Source of the DNA: Rhizobium sp. BT04
GTDB taxonomy: Bacteria; Pseudomonadota; Alphaproteobacteria; Rhizobiales; Rhizobiaceae
Length of the DNA stretch: 64,000 bases
Reading direction: 5' to 3'
Assembly (NCBI RefSeq): GCF_030053135.1
Contig: NZ_CP125652.1
Span: 2,966,001 to 3,030,000 of the forward strand
Part shown: in pieces, positions 30,819 through 38,822 of the stretch
Position numbering within the stretch: the stretch's first letter is position 1
Layout of the letters: each line of letters begins with the position of its first letter
Translations under genes and position numbers: made by a program
Notes under the pieces: generated by a model
Databases searched by the model: none
What the model saw: the letters and a program-made list of their open reading frames with translations, nothing else
What the model was told of the DNA's origin: nothing

Positions 30819-31550
30819 TCACGCGAACGCCCGCAGCCGTCGGATCGTTTCCTCCGCCTCGCCGATCGCCTCCGGCGTTCCCACCGTCAGCCAGTGGCCT
30901 TCGAGCACCATGCCGAACAGTCGCCCGCGCGCGATCGCCTTGTCGAAATAGATATTGAGGTTGAAGGCATCCTTTGGCGCATCGTCGAGCAGTGACGGCT
31001 TCATGACGATCGCTCCGGCGTAGACGACGGGATTGGAGGGATCGTCGCGATACCGCGTCAGCCGGCCATCGGCCGCCATGCCGAAATCATTGCGGCCGTT
31101 ATGACCCGTCGTATCTTCAATCCTAACACAAAGCAGCGCCATATCCATGCGCTCGGCATCGAAGAATCCGGCTAAACGCTGCAGGTTCGTCGGCCGTCCC
31201 GGTTGTTCGCCGATCCAGAAGAGATCGGCATTCATGACGAAGATGTTGTCGCGGGTCAGCAGCGTCAGCCCCTTGGCCAGGCCGCCGCCGGAATTCATCA
31301 GCGCCTCCCGCTCATCGGAAATGGCGATGTCGAGGCCTTGATAATTCCTGAGATGATCGAGCATCTGGCCGGCATGGTGGTGAACATTGACAACGGCGCG
31401 TTCGACGCCGGCCGCCACCAGCGAATCCAGCGCGTAGTCGATCATCGGCTTGCCGTCGATTTTCACCAGCGGCTTCGGGATCGTGTCGGTGATCGGGCGC
31501 ATGCGGGTTCCGAGACCCGCGGCCAGTACCATGGCTTGTCTGATCGTCAT
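30819..31550 (-). CDS. murU: Nucleotidyltransferase, MurU-like (N-acetylmuramate 1-phosphate uridylyltransferase)
   Basis: 243 residues. The N-terminal AAGLGTRMRPITDTIPKPLVK is the sugar-nucleotidyltransferase signature, followed by IDGKPMIDY and a metal-binding MNADLFW near 111. The best-known relatives with this context are MurU proteins, which make UDP-MurNAc from MurNAc-1-phosphate in the recycling route found in Pseudomonas and many proteobacteria but not E. coli. The gene just upstream in the array encodes an AmgK-type kinase that would supply the substrate, which supports the call. The exact sugar is inferred, not shown. Confidence 0.8.
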   Translation of the reverse strand: MTIRQAMVLAAGLGTRMRPITDTIPKPLVKIDGKPMIDYALDSLVAAGVERAVVNVHHHAGQMLDHLRNYQGLDIAISDEREALMNSGGGLAKGLTLLTRDNIFVMNADLFWIGEQPGRPTNLQRLAGFFDAERMDMALLCVRIEDTTGHNGRNDFGMAADGRLTRYRDDPSNPVVYAGAIVMKPSLLDDAPKDAFNLNIYFDKAIARGRLFGMVLEGHWLTVGTPEAIGEAEETIRRLRAFA

Positions 31551-31563
31551 TCTGATCCGGAAC

Positions 31564-33075
31564 TTATGATTCGCTTAGGCCTATTCCAGCCCTTGCGCAC
31601 CAATCGCGCAAGGGGGCAAGCGCTTCGTGCTCGAGCGCGACCCTGAGATAGGTGAGTGTGCGCGGCATGTGTTTGAGATAGCCGGGCTTGCCGTCGCGCT
31701 GCAACAACCGCACCCAGAGGCCGGCGAGCTTACAGTTGCGCTGCGCCGACATGATCGCCCAGGCCTTCATGAATCCGGCTTCGTCGAAGCCGCCTTGCGC
31801 GCGGCGAAGGCCGAGATAATCATCCATCAGTTGCCGGAAGAGGTTCGGTTCGATTGTCGCGCGGGCATCTTGCACGATGGAAGCAAGGTCATAGGCGGTC
31901 GGGCCGATCATGGCGTCCTGGAAGTCGATGATGCCGATCTTGCCAATACCGCTTTCATGTTCGCGCCAGATGATATTCGGCGAATGGAAGTCGCGCAGCA
32001 GGAGGTTCGTTTCAGCCGATTGCAGCTCGTCGATCAAGTGGTCCCAGATCGCCAGATACTCCTTGCGCTCGGCATCCGTGGGGGCCGTGCCGCGCTTCCA
32101 GGCAATATGCCAGTCGAGCACAAGCTGCACTTCCATCTTCATCGCCGTGCGATCGAAGTCCGGAATGTGATGCGTATGCGTTGGAGAAACCGGGATATCC
32201 TGCGGAATCTGCATCGAATGAAGATGCGCAAGGCAGGCGACGCTTTGCCGGTAGCGTTCGGCAATTGGTTGCCCGTCGTCATCGAGCACGCCTTCGGTAC
32301 CGAGATCTTCGATCAGCAGAATGCCGTTGTTATAATCGACCTTATAGATCTCCGGCGTCGCAAACCCCCGTTCGCGCAATGCATCGGCGATCGCGACGAA
32401 AGGATAGGCGTCCTGTGCCAGATGCGCGACCTTGGGATAGGGCTTGCCGTCATAGACCGGCGGTCCCTCGGGATGCGGGCGCCAATCCATCAGTATTTTT
32501 CGTGGAGCAGCGTCCGGATAGATTGCTTCATAGGCGCGCAGTGACGCATCGCCGGTCAGGAACCGGCGTTTGACACCGGGATAGCCGGCGGCGTCGAGGA
32601 AAGCGCGGATGGCCAGGACCCTGCGGATACGCGATGCCTGCGGGCCCGAGGCCCTGATCGTTGCCCGCCGGCCGCTGCCTTCGTGTTGCAGCGTCAGTGC
32701 AATGCGCTCGGCCGGCAGTTCGCCCTCAGCCATCTCTGGCCATTCGACGAGACAGATGCCGTTCTCCAGAGCTTCGTCGAAGCCGAGTTCCGTCAGTTCG
32801 GCGGGATTGCCCAGTCGGTAGAGATCGAAATGCGAAACGGGCAAGCGCAGATCGTAGGATTGCACCAGCGTGAAGGTCGGGCTCGGGACCTCGAGCCCCT
32901 CGTCATCGGCGATGGCACGCAGGATCGCCCGGGCGAGCGAGGATTTGCCCGCGCCGAGGTCACCGGAAAGGGCGAGACAGTCACCGGCCTTCAAGGCCAG
33001 CGCCAGGTCTTCGCCGAGTCGAATGGTGGCCGCCTCGTCTTTCAGGAAAAGCGAGATTGCATCGCTGGTCGTCAT
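31564..33075 (-). CDS. TsaE ATPase fused to an AmgK-type sugar kinase
   Basis: 503 residues in two domains. Residues about 1-155 are TsaE, the ATPase that assists tRNA threonylcarbamoyladenosine (t6A37) synthesis, with Walker A GDLGAGKSS at 38-46 and VEWPEMAEGELP later. About 170-500 is an aminoglycoside-phosphotransferase fold resembling AmgK, the anomeric N-acetylmuramate/N-acetylglucosamine kinase: GDASLRAYEAIYP near the start, catalytic LLRDFHSPN (the usual His-Arg-Asp reads Leu-Arg-Asp here), and DFQDAMIGP for metal. The start overlaps divL by 4 bases; the murU-like gene follows after 13. One polypeptide thus combines tRNA modification and cell-wall recycling. Confidence 0.88.
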   Translation of the reverse strand: MTTSDAISLFLKDEAATIRLGEDLALALKAGDCLALSGDLGAGKSSLARAILRAIADDEGLEVPSPTFTLVQSYDLRLPVSHFDLYRLGNPAELTELGFDEALENGICLVEWPEMAEGELPAERIALTLQHEGSGRRATIRASGPQASRIRRVLAIRAFLDAAGYPGVKRRFLTGDASLRAYEAIYPDAAPRKILMDWRPHPEGPPVYDGKPYPKVAHLAQDAYPFVAIADALRERGFATPEIYKVDYNNGILLIEDLGTEGVLDDDGQPIAERYRQSVACLAHLHSMQIPQDIPVSPTHTHHIPDFDRTAMKMEVQLVLDWHIAWKRGTAPTDAERKEYLAIWDHLIDELQSAETNLLLRDFHSPNIIWREHESGIGKIGIIDFQDAMIGPTAYDLASIVQDARATIEPNLFRQLMDDYLGLRRAQGGFDEAGFMKAWAIMSAQRNCKLAGLWVRLLQRDGKPGYLKHMPRTLTYLRVALEHEALAPLRDWCARAGIGLSES

Positions 33076-35657
33076 TCGGCGGCCGCGGTATGCGGGACGT
33101 TGACCGAGGGGATACGGCAGACGACGGTGGTTCCCTTGCCTGGCTCGCTGTCGATCGTCACGTCACCATGGTGCAGGCTGACGAAGCTGTCGACGATCGA
33201 CAGGCCGAGGCCGGCGCCGCCGCGCTTGCCGCTTTTCGCCCCTGTCGCAAAACGGTCGAAGACGGTGGCGACCATGTCAGGCGAGATGCCAGGGCCACGG
33301 TCGCTGACGGCGAAGACGAAATCCGTGCCTTCGCGGCGGCATTCGAGCGAGATCGAGCTGCCCTCGGGCGAGAAGTTCGCCGCGTTGGAAAGCAGCTTCA
33401 GCAGGATCTGTTTCAGCCGCTGCGGATCGGCGACGATCGAGCCGAGATAGGCCGGGGCGGTGATTTCAAGCGCTACGCCGCTCTCGTGCAGGCGATCGGC
33501 GATCTGCATCGAGACGTCGTCGAGCAGGTCGTTGAGATCGATATCCGCGTAATTCAAGCGCATGATGCCGGCATCGACGGTCGCAAGGTCGAGAATATCG
33601 TTGACGAGCGTCAGCAGAACCGAGGATGAGGTCGAGATGTGCTCGATATATTCGGCCTGCCGCTCGTTCAGCGGCCCGACGCCCTGCGTGCGCAGCAGAT
33701 CGGTAAAGCCGATGATATTGGTCAGCGGCGAGCGCAATTCATAAGAAACGTGCTGGACGAAATCGTTCTTCAGCTCGTCGGCCTTGCGAAGCGCTTCGTT
33801 CTTCTCGGTCAGCGCCCGCTCGGCCCGCACGCTGTCCGTCATGTTGACGAAGGTCAGCATGGTCTGGGCGTTCGGCAGCGGGATGACGGCGTAGTCGAGC
33901 ACCAGGCCGGAGAAGAGTTCCAGCGTCCCCTGGCCCGAGCGACGTTCGTCGTCGAAACTGGTGATCAGTTCGGCGAAAGCTTTCCAGCCGTCCGGCCGGT
34001 CATAGGACGGCGCGCAGGCTTCGCCCAGCGCACGGATATGGGTGCCGGGCTTGGCTTCGGTTTCAGTGATCCCCCAGAGCGCGCGGAAGGCCGGGTTCGA
34101 CAGGCGGATGCGTCCGTCAGGGCCGAACACTGCCACACCTTCGGACAGATGGTCAATCGTTTCGCCCTGCACCTTGACCAGCGTGTTGTAGCGCGTTTCG
34201 AGATCGACCTGCTCGGTCAGGTTTTCGAACACCCAGGTGGCGCCGCCCTGCGGATGCGCGGTCGCAAAGACCCGCAGCGTCTGGCCGTTCGGCAAGTGCC
34301 AGAGATCGGATTGCGTGTCGAGCGCCCGATAGACGGAGAGGGCGGCTTCCTTCCAGCTTTTCCAGTTGAGCTGGTCCGGCAGCTTCTTGGCTGCCCGCAG
34401 CCGCTCGAGCAACTCGCTATTATCGGGCCGGCCTTCAAGGAAGGCGATATCCAGCTCCCAGAGCGCGACGAAGGCCTGGTTGTAGAATTGCAGCCGGCGG
34501 TCGCCGTCGAAGATAGCAACAGGTGTGGCGAGATGGTCGAGCGTTTCGGCATGGCTCTTCAGCGTCCGTTCCAGCTCGGCGCGCACAGCCTCTGTGTCGG
34601 ATACATCGATGGCGATGCCGGCCGAGCCGCCGGGAAGCCTGACGTCGACGACATCGAAGAACGTGCGGTTGCCGTGTACGACCGTCGAGATCGTGTCATG
34701 GAAGGGTGATTCTGGCGTCGTCGTCGCGCGAATGCGTTCGCGCGCCACGGTCGTCAGCATCTCGCGGCCTTCATTAATCGCCTGCTGCGGCGATCGCGCT
34801 TCGACCGCCTCGCCGTAAGCCTGGTTGACCCAGGTGAGGCGACCCGCCGGGTCGCGCTGCCAGGCCGGCATGTCGATCGCGTCGAGCATGGTCTGGAAGG
34901 CCGAGATCGAGGTCATCAGCCGGTCGCGCTCGATCCTGAGTTCTGCGAGTTCGGCGCGCAGATTATTGAGCGCCACGAAGCGGACGAAGGCGCGTCCGCC
35001 CGAAACCCGGCCCTGCGCCTCGAGGATTTCGTCACGGATGGTTTCGACCACCATGTCGAAGCTCTGCGCGTCGTCGCGCAACCGGTCGATCGCTTTTTCC
35101 AGATCGGCAGCCGAGCGTGACTTCAGCCAGAGGCCGAAGGCCAGGAATTCGCCGTCCTGCGGCGCGCCGGTTTCCGGCGGAAGCTGGCCGAGCAGCTCGG
35201 GGCGCGCAGTGCCGTCCCAGATGACGATCCGTCGGTTCTTGTCGGCGATCAGCGCCTGGTATTGCGAAATGCGCTGCTGGGCATCGGAGAGTGCCGAGCG
35301 GATTTCCCGGCTCTCGTTTTCCAGATTGCCGCGCTGGCGCACCAGCCACAAGGTCGAAAGCAGTGCTGCCGATATGACGCCGATGACGACGGAAACGCCG
35401 ACGACCTGCGAGGATGTGAAGAGGTGAGCCGAGGCCGCCGCCTGCTGCTCGCCCTGTGCCAGAACCGGCCGCGCCAGCGCGGCAAGCGCCGTCCCGGCCG
35501 CGCAGGCTTTCAGAAAGCGCGCCAATGATCCATGCTCTTGCTTTGCGGCCTCGTGTGCCGTTGCAGATTGATATCCTTGACCTGCCATGATCAGGCGGCG
35601 ACCGGCGCGAGCGCCATCATCCGCCTGACCGGGCAGGCTGTGTTTCATTTCCGACAT
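33072..35657 (-). CDS. divL: DivL-type PAS sensor kinase with Tyr in place of the phospho-acceptor His
   Basis: 861 residues from ATG 35657 (GGAG upstream); TTG 35681 would add eight. A hydrophobic stretch and a membrane helix (about 80-105, VVGVSVVIGVISAALLSTL) precede several PAS-like repeats, then a HisKA dimerisation domain and an HATPase_c domain with SDRGPGISPD and GAGLGLSIV. In the H-box the usual His is Tyr639, in VSYELRSPL. This substitution defines DivL in Caulobacter (Tyr550), an essential cell-cycle regulator that controls the CckA-CtrA pathway. tsaE-amgK overlaps its stop by 4 bases. The DivL assignment rests on that residue plus layout and length. Confidence 0.85.
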   Translation of the reverse strand: MSEMKHSLPGQADDGARAGRRLIMAGQGYQSATAHEAAKQEHGSLARFLKACAAGTALAALARPVLAQGEQQAAASAHLFTSSQVVGVSVVIGVISAALLSTLWLVRQRGNLENESREIRSALSDAQQRISQYQALIADKNRRIVIWDGTARPELLGQLPPETGAPQDGEFLAFGLWLKSRSAADLEKAIDRLRDDAQSFDMVVETIRDEILEAQGRVSGGRAFVRFVALNNLRAELAELRIERDRLMTSISAFQTMLDAIDMPAWQRDPAGRLTWVNQAYGEAVEARSPQQAINEGREMLTTVARERIRATTTPESPFHDTISTVVHGNRTFFDVVDVRLPGGSAGIAIDVSDTEAVRAELERTLKSHAETLDHLATPVAIFDGDRRLQFYNQAFVALWELDIAFLEGRPDNSELLERLRAAKKLPDQLNWKSWKEAALSVYRALDTQSDLWHLPNGQTLRVFATAHPQGGATWVFENLTEQVDLETRYNTLVKVQGETIDHLSEGVAVFGPDGRIRLSNPAFRALWGITETEAKPGTHIRALGEACAPSYDRPDGWKAFAELITSFDDERRSGQGTLELFSGLVLDYAVIPLPNAQTMLTFVNMTDSVRAERALTEKNEALRKADELKNDFVQHVSYELRSPLTNIIGFTDLLRTQGVGPLNERQAEYIEHISTSSSVLLTLVNDILDLATVDAGIMRLNYADIDLNDLLDDVSMQIADRLHESGVALEITAPAYLGSIVADPQRLKQILLKLLSNAANFSPEGSSISLECRREGTDFVFAVSDRGPGISPDMVATVFDRFATGAKSGKRGGAGLGLSIVDSFVSLHHGDVTIDSEPGKGTTVVCRIPSVNVPHTAAAE

Positions 35658-35794
35658 CCGCGGTATGTCTCCGTCCTTCAATGTGCCGCATTACGACAAG
35701 ACATCCCATTTTCGCAGCGGTCGGACGGGGTCCGGCGCCACGAATCAAGTCTTAAAACAATACTTCGGAAGGGAATCGGCGGGAAGGGAGCGCC

Positions 35795-35832
35795 CAAAAA
35801 ATAAGCCGCGACATTTGTCAATGCCGCGGCTT
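35795..35832 (-). terminator. Intrinsic terminator of ahcY
   Basis: Arms AAGCCGCG (35803-35810) and CGCGGCTT (35825-35832) are extended by three more pairs after one mismatch, with a 6-base loop. Read on the minus strand, the hairpin is followed by ATTTTTTGG, so it ends the ahcY transcript before divL. Confidence 0.82.
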
Positions 35833-35860
35833 CTACATCTTGTGGATATTGATGATCAGA

Positions 35861-37261
35861 TCAATATCTGTAGTGGTCGGACTTGAACGGGCCCTTCGGC
35901 GAGACGCCGATATAGGCAGCCTGTTCCTCAGAAAGCTGAGTGAGCTTCACGCCGAGCTTGTCGAGATGCAGGCGTGCGACCTTTTCGTCGAGATGCTTCG
36001 GCAGGATATAGACCTGGTTGGAATACTGGCCGGGCTTGGTGAAGAGCTCGATCTGCGCCAGCGTCTGGTTGGTGAAGGAGGCCGACATCACGAAGGACGG
36101 ATGGCCCGTCGCATTGCCGAGGTTGAGCAGGCGGCCTTCGGAGAGAAGGATGATGCGGTTGCCCTTGGGGAATTCGATCAGGTCGACCTGCGGCTTGACG
36201 TTGGTCCACTTGAGATTGCGCAGTGCCGCGACTTCGATTTCGTTGTCGAAGTGGCCGATATTGCCGACGATCGCCATGTCCTTCATCTCCCGCATATGGT
36301 CGATGCGGATGACGTCCTTATTGCCGGTCGTGGTGATGAAGATATCGGCCGAGGAAACGACGTCCTCGAGCAGCACCACTTCATAACCGTCCATGGCAGC
36401 CTGCAGGGCGCAGATCGGATCGGCTTCGGTGACCTTGACGCGGGCGCCGGCGCCCGACAGCGAAGCGGCAGAACCCTTGCCGACGTCGCCGTAGCCGCAG
36501 ACCACGGCAACCTTGCCGGCCATCATCACGTCCGTGCCGCGGCGGATGCCGTCGACCAGCGATTCCTTGCAGCCGTACTTGTTGTCGAACTTCGACTTGG
36601 TAACGGAGTCGTTGACGTTGATCGCCGGGAAGGGCAGCAGGCCCTTCTGGCTGAGCTGATAGAGGCGGTTGACGCCGGTCGTCGTTTCCTCGGTGACGCC
36701 CTTGATCGCGTCGCGCTGCTTGGTGAACCAGCCCGGAGATGCGGCAAGGCGCTTCTTGATCTGTGCGAAGAGGATTTCCTCTTCCTCGGAATGCGGATGG
36801 GACAGCACGTCCTCGCCGGCTTCGGCGCGGGCGCCGAGCAGGATGTACATGGTGGCGTCGCCGCCGTCATCGAGGATCATGTTGGAAAGACCGCCATCGG
36901 CCCACTGGAAGATCTTGTCGGTGTAGACCCAATAATCTTCGAGCGACTCGCCCTTGATGGCGAAGACCGGCACGCCGGCGGCGGCGATCGCGGCAGCGGC
37001 ATGATCCTGCGTCGAGAAGATGTTGCACGAAGCCCAGCGAACTTCGGCGCCGAGCGCCACCAGCGTCTCGATGAGCACGGCCGTCTGGATGGTCATATGC
37101 AGCGAGCCGGTGATGCGCGCGCCCTTGAGCGGCTTTGCGTCGCCGAATTCGGCGCGGCAGGACATCAGCCCCGGCATTTCGGTTTCGGCGATCGTAATTT
37201 CCTTGCGGCCGAAATCCGCAAGCCCGATATCGGCGACGACATAATCTTTTTCAGTGCTCAT
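35861..37261 (-). CDS. ahcY: S-adenosylhomocysteinase
   Basis: 466 residues. The enzyme hydrolyses S-adenosylhomocysteine to adenosine and homocysteine, clearing the product inhibitor of methyltransferases and feeding methionine synthesis. The NAD-binding loop [10 protein letters not shown] is clear near 260, and the C-terminal KSDHYRY is the family end that contacts NAD across the tetramer. Length is typical of the bacterial long form. It is a single-gene unit: a terminator follows, and a 274-base gap upstream holds a palindromic repeat and an operator-like inverted repeat at 37494-37513. Confidence 0.96.
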   Translation of the reverse strand: MSTEKDYVVADIGLADFGRKEITIAETEMPGLMSCRAEFGDAKPLKGARITGSLHMTIQTAVLIETLVALGAEVRWASCNIFSTQDHAAAAIAAAGVPVFAIKGESLEDYWVYTDKIFQWADGGLSNMILDDGGDATMYILLGARAEAGEDVLSHPHSEEEEILFAQIKKRLAASPGWFTKQRDAIKGVTEETTTGVNRLYQLSQKGLLPFPAINVNDSVTKSKFDNKYGCKESLVDGIRRGTDVMMAGKVAVVCGYGDVGKGSAASLSGAGARVKVTEADPICALQAAMDGYEVVLLEDVVSSADIFITTTGNKDVIRIDHMREMKDMAIVGNIGHFDNEIEVAALRNLKWTNVKPQVDLIEFPKGNRIILLSEGRLLNLGNATGHPSFVMSASFTNQTLAQIELFTKPGQYSNQVYILPKHLDEKVARLHLDKLGVKLTQLSEEQAAYIGVSPKGPFKSDHYRY

Positions 37262-37339
37262 AGAGGTCTCCAGGCTGAAAAACGTCTCAAAATTGGCGCA
37301 GGCGCGAGATGCCGCGCGATGGATGGGCCGCCTGCTGAT

Positions 37340-37384
37340 GCGTGTCGCCCGGAGGTGTGCAGCGGTTCCGGAATGACGACATGC
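37340..37384. repeat. 45-base rhizobial palindromic repeat, copy 2
   Basis: Begins GCGTGTCGCCC and ends ACGACATGC, with GTGCAGCGGTTCCGG inside. It is the same length as the copy at 21205-21249 and matches it at 34 of 45 positions. Here it lies 79 bases upstream of the ahcY start, in its leader region. Confidence 0.75.
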
Positions 37385-37493
37385 ACAAAAACAGAGAGCT
37401 AAGACGCGTCACATGAAGCAAGTTCGCTGCGAACGCGCAGTAGCGCACGGCATGCCCGCCGTTTAGCAGGCTTCGCATGCGAAGGCAATAAGG

Positions 37494-37513
37494 ATATAAA
37501 GAAGTCTTTATAT
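37494..37513. promoter_or_regulatory. Operator-like inverted repeat upstream of ahcY (possible SahR site)
   Basis: Two perfect 9-bp arms, ATATAAAGA (37494-37502) and TCTTTATAT (37505-37513), flank a 2-base AG centre in an AT-rich patch between the end of ptsH and ahcY. The shape suits a dimeric winged-helix repressor. ArsR-family SahR regulators control ahcY and methionine genes in many proteobacteria and use AT-rich inverted repeats, so SahR is my best guess; the regulator gene is not in this window. Confidence 0.55.
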
Positions 37514-37535
37514 GTTTATATGAGCTCGGCCGAGC

Positions 37536-37811
37536 TCACATCTCTTCGCCGAACTTGTTCTGGATCAGCTGATCCAAAGCTTCCAGCGCTTCGTGCGCCT
37601 GGCTGCCGCTCGCCGAGACGACGACGCTCGAGCCGGGGCTTGCCGCAAGCATCATCAGGCCCATGATCGAGGTGCCGCCGACCGTCATTCCGTCCTTGGA
37701 AACGGTGATGGCGGCGTCGAAGGTCTCGACCATCTGCACGAATTTGGCGGAGGCGCGCGCGTGAAGACCGCGCTTGTTGATGATGAGGAGTTCCCGGGAG
37801 AGCGATGTCAT
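37536..37811 (-). CDS. ptsH: Phosphocarrier protein HPr
   Basis: 91 residues. HPr passes phosphate from enzyme I to EIIA. The phospho-acceptor His17 lies in RGLHARAS. The regulatory serine, Ser48 in GGTSIMGLMML, is present and would be the target of the HPr kinase encoded nearby. Rhizobia lack sugar-transport PTS permeases and use this branch (PTS-Ntr) for regulation. The stop codon falls in an 18-base perfect palindrome (37521-37538). The EIIA gene precedes it by 9 bases. Confidence 0.95.
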   Translation of the reverse strand: MTSLSRELLIINKRGLHARASAKFVQMVETFDAAITVSKDGMTVGGTSIMGLMMLAASPGSSVVVSASGSQAHEALEALDQLIQNKFGEEM

Positions 37812-37820
37812 GAAGGGCCG

Positions 37821-38222
37821 TTATTTTCCGCTGAGCACTCGGCTCGCGACATTGATATATTTCCGCCCGGCTTCGGAAGCCTCCACCAGCGCCTTCTCCA
37901 TGTTGTTCTCGCCGCGCACGCCGGCAAGCTTGATCAGCATCGGCAGGTTGACGCCGGCAATGACTTCGGTATGGCCGCTGCTCATGACTGAAATGGCGAG
38001 ATTGGACGGCGTGCCGCCGAACATGTCGGTCAGAATGACGACGCCATGGCCGTCGTCGGCACCGGAAACAGCTTGCAGAATGTCCTGCCGTCTTTGATCC
38101 ATGTCGTCTTCGGGGCCAATACAGACCGTCTCGATGAATTTCTGAGGACCGACGACGTGCTCGACAGCATGACGAAACTCTTCAGCCAGCTTGCCATGAG
38201 TGACAAGCACAAGTCCGATCAT
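37821..38222 (-). CDS. PTS EIIA component, mannose family (ManX/EIIA-Man)
   Basis: 133 residues from ATG 38222; the open frame goes on to 38276 without similarity. It has the EIIA-Man fold, with phospho-accepting His9 in LVTHGKLAEEF and TDMFGGTPSNLA near 65. There are no IIB, IIC or IID partners here, so it probably acts as a regulatory phosphate acceptor for HPr and not in sugar uptake. It is co-oriented with ptsH (9-base gap). The 150 bases between it and hprK may hold its own promoter. Confidence 0.92.
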   Translation of the reverse strand: MIGLVLVTHGKLAEEFRHAVEHVVGPQKFIETVCIGPEDDMDQRRQDILQAVSGADDGHGVVILTDMFGGTPSNLAISVMSSGHTEVIAGVNLPMLIKLAGVRGENNMEKALVEASEAGRKYINVASRVLSGK

Positions 38223-38372
38223 GATATTACTGCTCCCATATACGCGAACGGTGGCCCCAATATCGCAATGCAGCAATTACGTCCACCGGTGGCGGCACAT
38301 CTTGGCTATGAAAAGCCGAAGTGCAAGATAAAAATGCGACTATATAAGGCAGATTGATCAATCCGGAAGGCG

Positions 38373-38822
38373 TCAATGCCCGATATCAGGTGCTTTTGCC
38401 ATAAGGATTGCAAGGGGTGAAGGCACGCCTGTGAGCAACCGCAATGCGGGAAGCGAAAAACCGGCGGCAAGGCTGACGATTTCGCCTTCAGGGGGGAGGC
38501 GGTTTTCACCGCTGGCGCTGCCCGGAAGCACGGCATAATGCATGGGCGCCCGGCCAATATGATCCAGCCGGACGATGCCGGTGCCGCGAAGTTCGATCAG
38601 CCCGGCGATCGGCGGCGGGCATGCGGCGATTACCGTGCCGGCCTCTCCCGACAACAGCACCTGGTCGTCGGCGACCAGCGCCGTGAACAGCCCGAGCCGG
38701 CGTGCCTCGGTCATGCAGGTAAAGGCCAGCATCGATTTTCCCCAGCCGGAGGGGCCGCTGAACAACAGCCCCGTCCTGCCGACGACGATCGCCGTCGCAT
38801 GGATGTTCAGAGCCGCCGTCAT
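38373..38822 (-). CDS. hprK: HPr kinase/phosphorylase, short alphaproteobacterial form
   Basis: 149 residues. This is only the catalytic C-terminal part of the Gram-positive-type enzyme; the N-terminal domain is missing, as is normal in alphaproteobacteria. Walker A GPSGWGKS is at 23-30, and a conserved GLIELRGTGIV segment near 88 is the HprK signature. It phosphorylates HPr on serine and removes the phosphate. The start overlaps the chvG stop by 4 bases (ATGA), so it is probably translated from the chvI-chvG message, tying PTS-Ntr control to that two-component system. Confidence 0.93.
   Translation of the reverse strand: MTAALNIHATAIVVGRTGLLFSGPSGWGKSMLAFTCMTEARRLGLFTALVADDQVLLSGEAGTVIAACPPPIAGLIELRGTGIVRLDHIGRAPMHYAVLPGSASGENRLPPEGEIVSLAAGFSLPALRLLTGVPSPLAILMAKAPDIGH

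Noticed and set aside
37262..37340. Possible SAH or SAM riboswitch in the ahcY leader
   Set aside because: I could not find the conserved stems of any SAM- or SAH-sensing class; a covariance-model search would settle it.
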